Positions 34,571-34,660 of a stretch of DNA of 34,660 nucleotides are shown piece after piece. Position 1 is the first letter of the stretch. Each line of letters opens with the position of its first letter. The notes beneath the pieces are model-generated. The model had not been told where the DNA came from and ran no database searches. It saw only the letters and a list, made by a program, of their open reading frames with translations. The stretch spans positions 1 to 34,660 of the forward strand of contig CAMXAZ010000028.1 of the NCBI GenBank assembly GCA_947179295.1, given 5' to 3'. This DNA is from an uncultured Muribaculaceae bacterium. Its GTDB lineage: Bacteria > Bacteroidota > Bacteroidia > Bacteroidales > Muribaculaceae. A program made the translations under genes and the position numbers.

Positions 34571-34617
34571 TAAAAAAAGCGGGCCGGAAGCTGTCGCTGT
34601 GACAAGTTCCGGTCCGC
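34571..34617 (-). terminator. Rho-independent terminator of the rRNA operon
   Basis: GCGG-CCGGAA-TGTC arms (34579-34595 and 34601-34617) pair with minor bulges. On the minus strand seven T bases follow (34578-34572). It lies just after the 5S rRNA 3' end. Confidence 0.82.
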
Positions 34618-34627
34618 GGTTTAGAGG

Positions 34628-34660
34628 GGGCGGTTATCTACTTTCCCACTTTCGTAGTAT
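34628..34660 (-). rRNA. rrf: 5S rRNA, 3' end only (cut by the window edge)
   Basis: Read on the minus strand the last bases give TACGAAAGTGGGAAAGTAG followed by ATAACCGCC, which is the conserved 3' third of bacterial 5S rRNA (the GTGGGA-AGTAGGT helix IV/V region and closing helix I). Only about 33 nt are inside the window; the exact 3' end is uncertain by a few bases. The 23S and 16S genes should lie further right. A strong terminator follows directly. Confidence 0.8.

Noticed and set aside
34359-34571. Small minus-strand open frame upstream of purB
   Set aside because: It spans the purB promoter and low-complexity repeats and has no conserved features.

Overview
The window looks like a chromosomal core segment of a Bacteroidales gut anaerobe, most likely Muribaculaceae-like (inferred from protein style, about 50% GC by eye, and promoters; no database search was possible). 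The promoters are the Bacteroidetes type: -7 boxes reading TAnnTTTG, and in the best cases a TTG or TTTG -33 box 19-20 nt upstream. No prophage, insertion sequence, CRISPR array, tRNA or integron was seen.

Layout. 1-2831: the first codons of an exported protein at the left edge, dnaB (minus) and ispE (plus). 3025-4911: the grpE-dnaJ chaperone operon and its terminator. 4946-6530: mazG overlapping a PD-(D/E)XK nuclease gene by 4 nt. 6570-12487: an M16 zinc protease and a two-CBM20 GH77 glucanotransferase. 12599-13588: an AT-rich membrane acyltransferase gene that looks foreign. 13718-15693 (minus): a TlpA-like lipoprotein thioredoxin and a DUF2400/TIGR02757 protein. 15781-17917 (minus): groES-groEL with an elaborate upstream region. 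17975-18758 (minus): plsC. 18938-22644: a three-gene succinate dehydrogenase/fumarate reductase operon. 22755-25203 (minus): an N-acetylmuramidase and pepD, separated by a hairpin-rich spacer. 25297-26251: a small membrane protein and an OmpH-like exported protein. 26314-27994 (minus): cysK followed by an orphan LuxR-type response regulator. 28024-34387 (minus): purB, a small membrane protein, dxs, trkA and trkH in one tight run. 34571-34660: an rRNA operon terminator and the 3' end of a 5S rRNA gene.

How the genes fit together. GrpE/DnaJ and GroES/GroEL are the two chaperone systems, with DnaK outside the window. FrdC/A/B would terminate anaerobic respiration with menaquinol and fumarate, fitting a succinate or propionate producer. 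IspE and Dxs belong to the MEP isoprenoid pathway, which also feeds menaquinone. TrkA and TrkH import potassium.

The most interesting signal is regulatory. Both chaperone operons carry sequences that closely match the sigma-54 (RpoN) -24/-12 promoter, with the invariant GG-N10-GC spacing. Upstream of groES there is also a near-perfect 23-bp palindrome of TGACA/TGTCA half-sites, and a separate housekeeping-type -7 box. No CIRCE element was seen. This suggests activator-dependent RpoN control of the main chaperones, a hypothesis that can be tested directly.
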